A DNA stretch of 14,374 nucleotides from NCBI GenBank assembly GCA_903836325.1, contig CAILQE010000065.1, forward strand, positions 1 to 14,374, in the 5' to 3' direction. The DNA is from an uncultured Candidatus Saccharibacteria bacterium. GTDB lineage: Bacteria; Patescibacteriota; Saccharimonadia; Saccharimonadales; UBA4665. Each line of letters opens with the position of its first letter. Position 1 is the stretch's first letter. This document shows, one piece after another, positions 12,166 to 14,374 of this stretch. Under the pieces are notes generated by a model that worked only from the letters and a program-made list of their open reading frames with translations, was not told the origin of the DNA and ran no database searches. Made by a program: the position numbers and the translations under genes.

Positions 12166-13563
12166 ATGGGACAAGTGTTGTATCGAAAATATCGATCTAA
12201 AAATTTATCTGAAGTATTAGGACAGACAGCAATCACTACTGCCCTTAATAATGCTATTAAGACTAATAGAATAGCTCACGCATACCTATTTACAGGCCCA
12301 AGAGGAGTAGGCAAGACATCTACTGCTAGAATATTGGCTCATGAGGTAAATAACTTCCCATACAGCGACGATTCATCTCATATAGATATTATCGAAATAG
12401 ACGCAGCAAGCAATCGTAGAATAGATGAAATAAGAGAACTTAGAGAAAAAGTATATATTACTCCATCAGCTGGTAAGTATAAGGTGTATATAATCGACGA
12501 GGTTCACATGTTAACCAAGGAAGCTTTCAATGCACTCCTTAAAACCCTGGAAGAACCGCCTGAGCACGTAATATTCATTCTAGCTACAACGGATGTGCAC
12601 AAACTTCCGGATACAATAATTTCTAGAACTCAAAGATATAGCTTTAAACCAATATCGGTAGAAGATATTTCTGCGCATCTTAAAGATATTTCAAAGAAAG
12701 AAAAATTTAAAATATCCGATGAAGCTATTAAGCTATTAGCCGAAAAAGGTCAGGGCAGTTTTAGAGACAGCATAAGTCTACTAGATCAAATAAGCTCATC
12801 AAAGTCTGAAATAGACGAAGAAGATGTAGTTACTTTCCTGGGAATTCCATCTACACGAACAGTAGCTGAGATAGTTACCGTCTTAGAAGAAAGTAGCGTT
12901 AACTACAAAGAACTAAATGAAAAATTAACCACTCTTATAGATCAGGGATTTAGTCCCAGTGATCTAGCAAACACAATAATGGAAGTAATTAGAACTAAAT
13001 TAATAAATTCAGAACTTAAAATGAATGAATCGAAAGCTATCAATCTATTAAATCAACTATTGGATGTTCAATCTTCCGTGGATCCAAAAAACAAACTTCT
13101 TCTAGTTCTTATATCAAATTTGGATAATACAGAAACTAAATCCATAATTCGACCTGAACCTTCTAAGAAAATAAAAGAAATAAAAATTGAACAGCCTAAA
13201 ATTTTAAAAGAAATTACAAAAAAACAAACTGAACAAACTATCAAAGAAAATATAGAAGTATTAAAACCTAGCGGAGAATGGAATGAAGTTCTTAATGATC
13301 TGAAAAAAACACAGAATACCATTTATGCGATAGTTAAAAGTGCCAAGGAAGAAATAACCGATAATTTAATCACTCTTACATTCGACTATCCATTCCATCA
13401 AAGAAGAATGAATGAATCTAAAAATAAAGGAATTCTTTTAAATACTGTAAGTAAACATTTTGATAAGAATGTAAAACTAGAATTATTAGTAGATACTAAC
13501 AAAAAAAATAACATATCTACAGTGAATCAGCTTTTCGGCGAAGCAGAAATTGAAGAATTATAA
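12166..13563 (+). CDS. dnaX: DNA polymerase III subunit gamma/tau, lacking the zinc module
   Basis: DnaX is the ATPase motor of the clamp loader and ties the replicase to the DnaB helicase. The AAA+ module has Walker A GPRGVGKT (44-51), DIIEIDAASNRRIDEIR (74-90), Walker B VYIIDE (107-112), NALLKTLEEPPEHVIFILATT (122-142) and the SRT motif (153-155) carrying the arginine finger. The four-cysteine zinc element that normally lies between Walker A and the EIDAAS segment is gone: only about 15 residues (HEVNNFPYSDDSSH region) connect them, and no cysteine is present. The C-terminal region has SGEWNEVLNDLKKTQNTIYAIV and LTFDYPFHQRRMNESKNKGIL, typical of the tau/gamma C-terminal domain. At 465 residues it is short for tau. 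No programmed frameshift for a gamma form is evident. dnaB starts 45 nt downstream. Confidence 0.95.
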   Translation: MGQVLYRKYRSKNLSEVLGQTAITTALNNAIKTNRIAHAYLFTGPRGVGKTSTARILAHEVNNFPYSDDSSHIDIIEIDAASNRRIDEIRELREKVYITPSAGKYKVYIIDEVHMLTKEAFNALLKTLEEPPEHVIFILATTDVHKLPDTIISRTQRYSFKPISVEDISAHLKDISKKEKFKISDEAIKLLAEKGQGSFRDSISLLDQISSSKSEIDEEDVVTFLGIPSTRTVAEIVTVLEESSVNYKELNEKLTTLIDQGFSPSDLANTIMEVIRTKLINSELKMNESKAINLLNQLLDVQSSVDPKNKLLLVLISNLDNTETKSIIRPEPSKKIKEIKIEQPKILKEITKKQTEQTIKENIEVLKPSGEWNEVLNDLKKTQNTIYAIVKSAKEEITDNLITLTFDYPFHQRRMNESKNKGILLNTVSKHFDKNVKLELLVDTNKKNNISTVNQLFGEAEIEEL

Positions 13564-13596
13564 CCATGAGCAATACCAAAAAAGACATTAACTTTA

Positions 13597-13602
13597 TATA
13601 AT
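13597..13602 (+). promoter_or_regulatory. -10 box of dnaB (leaderless)
   Basis: TATAAT ends 6 nt before the ATG at 13609, so position +1 would fall on or next to the A of the start codon. No clear -35 is at 17 nt spacing. Read-through from dnaX could also express dnaB. Confidence 0.4.
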
Positions 13603-13608
13603 CAGATT

Positions 13609-14374
13609 ATGGATGAGGGTAAAAAAATTAAATTAAACTCAAATCTAGTCAATGTAGACGCAGAGGCTAGTTTGCTCGGAGCTATCCTAATAGATAGTGA
13701 TGGGATAGTTAAAATTGCTGATTCAATTTCTGCTGAAGATTTTTCTGACAAAAAACATGAATACATATATGAAGCAATATCTTATCTTTATAACAATCGT
13801 TCTGCAATAGATATTCTTACTCTCGCAGAAGAACTTAACAGCAATAGCAAACTCGATTTAGTAGGTGGAGCATCCTATCTAACCGAACTTACCAACTTCG
13901 TTCCAACTGCTACTCACATAGAACAATATGCGGACATAGTTGCACAAAAAGCAATGCGAAGAAAGCTTATCACCATTTCTTCAGAAATTGGAGATTTAGT
14001 TCAAGATGAATCTAAAGAACTTAGAGAATTAATTGAAGAAGCCGAAACAAGATTATTCAATGTATCTAACCAACACGTTAAACAAAACATTGTAAGTATT
14101 GAATCTATACTTGCAGATAGCTTCGAAAGACTAGATGAACTACACAGGGATAAAAGTAAAATTAGAGGCGTACCAACTGGATTCAAAGATTTAGATGATA
14201 TCTTAGCTGGTTTCCAAAAAAGTGATCTAGTTATTCTCGCAGCTCGACCTTCAATGGGTAAAACTGCACTTGCTCTAAACTTCGCTCATAACATAGCTAC
14301 AAAATCCAACCAACCAGTTATATATTTCAGTCTGGAAATGAGTAAAGAGCAGTTAGTAGACAGGCTGCTATCTA
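13609..14374 (+). CDS. dnaB: Replicative DNA helicase DnaB, N-terminal part (runs off right edge)
   Basis: DnaB is the hexameric 5'-3' helicase of the replication fork. 255 codons are visible. The N-terminal domain opens with VDAEASLLGAILIDSDG and continues through FSDKKHEYIYEAISYLYNN, DILTLAEEL, GGASYLTELTNFVPTA and HIEQYADIVAQKAMRRKLI. A linker leads to VPTGFKDLDDILAGFQKSDLVILAARPSMGKTA as successive pieces of the RecA-like ATPase, with Walker A at about residues 212-219, then IYFSLEMSKEQLVDRLLS at the edge. Later ATPase motifs lie outside the window. The start ATG (13609) is the only usable in-frame start after a TGA at 13567-13569; there is no Shine-Dalgarno, and a TATAAT box ends 6 nt before it. 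It lies next to dnaX, forming a small replisome cluster. Confidence 0.95.
   Translation, partial: MDEGKKIKLNSNLVNVDAEASLLGAILIDSDGIVKIADSISAEDFSDKKHEYIYEAISYLYNNRSAIDILTLAEELNSNSKLDLVGGASYLTELTNFVPTATHIEQYADIVAQKAMRRKLITISSEIGDLVQDESKELRELIEEAETRLFNVSNQHVKQNIVSIESILADSFERLDELHRDKSKIRGVPTGFKDLDDILAGFQKSDLVILAARPSMGKTALALNFAHNIATKSNQPVIYFSLEMSKEQLVDRLLS

Noticed and set aside
13499..13508. A8 run near the 3' end of dnaX as a programmed frameshift site
   Set aside because: It lies about 18 codons before the stop, whereas the gamma-producing slip in E. coli is much further upstream; homopolymers like this are common in AT-rich genes.
13566..13601. 12-codon ORF between dnaX and dnaB
   Set aside because: It is very short, lacks a ribosome site and ends inside the dnaB -10 box; it is best seen as spacer sequence.

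Overview
The window looks like a chromosomal segment of a small-genome, AT-rich bacterium of the Patescibacteria/CPR, most likely a Saccharibacteria (TM7) relative. The basis is the low GC, the compact layout, a DnaX that lacks the usual zinc module, a thymidylate kinase fused to a doubled ThyX-like region, and several uncharacterised proteins mixed with ribosomal genes. TGA serves as a stop (dcd ends in a TGA that overlaps the next ATG), so the code appears standard and not the UGA=Gly code of Gracilibacteria/Absconditabacteria. The lineage call is inference from remembered family features, not from a search.

Layout, left to right. (1) Positions 1-545, minus strand: the 5' part of a membrane-anchored family 2 glycosyltransferase that runs off the left edge. 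(2) 582-3194, plus strand: secE-nusG-rplK-rplA, with a hairpin/U-tract in the secE leader, a second promoter and leader hairpin before rplK, and an intrinsic terminator. (3) 3141-4886, minus strand: an MprF-like membrane protein with a DUF2156 aminoacyl-phospholipid synthase domain, convergent with rplA. (4) 4971-8050, plus strand: a thymidylate module of a dCTP deaminase-like gene overlapping by one base a tmk-ThyX fusion. (5) 8094-9599: a 501-residue protein of unknown function with a possible PD-(D/E)XK nuclease-like signature. (6) 9603-10845: rplJ-rplL behind a recognisable L10 leader and an attenuator terminator. (7) 10873-12115: two proteins of unknown function, one soluble and one membrane-bound. 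(8) 12149-14374: dnaX followed by the start of dnaB, cut by the right edge.

The common rif-region order secE-nusG-rplK-rplA-rplJ-rplL-rpoB-rpoC is broken: about 6.7 kb separates rplA from rplJ, and rpoB does not follow rplL. The inserted genes include the dTMP pathway genes (dCTP to dUTP/dUMP to dTMP to dTDP), and the right flank carries replisome genes, so translation, dNTP supply and replication genes are interleaved.

Two kinds of translation start are visible. The ribosomal/secretion genes and dcd have good Shine-Dalgarno sequences. Six others (glycosyltransferase, MprF-like, 501-aa protein, 198-aa membrane protein, dnaX, dnaB) have a -10 box only 6-12 nt before the ATG and no Shine-Dalgarno, which predicts leaderless or nearly leaderless mRNAs. 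The most mechanistically explicit element is the rplJ leader: the kink-turn strand of the L10 site is exactly complementary to the 5' arm of the downstream terminator, giving two mutually exclusive folds. No tRNA, rRNA, CRISPR or insertion sequence was seen.
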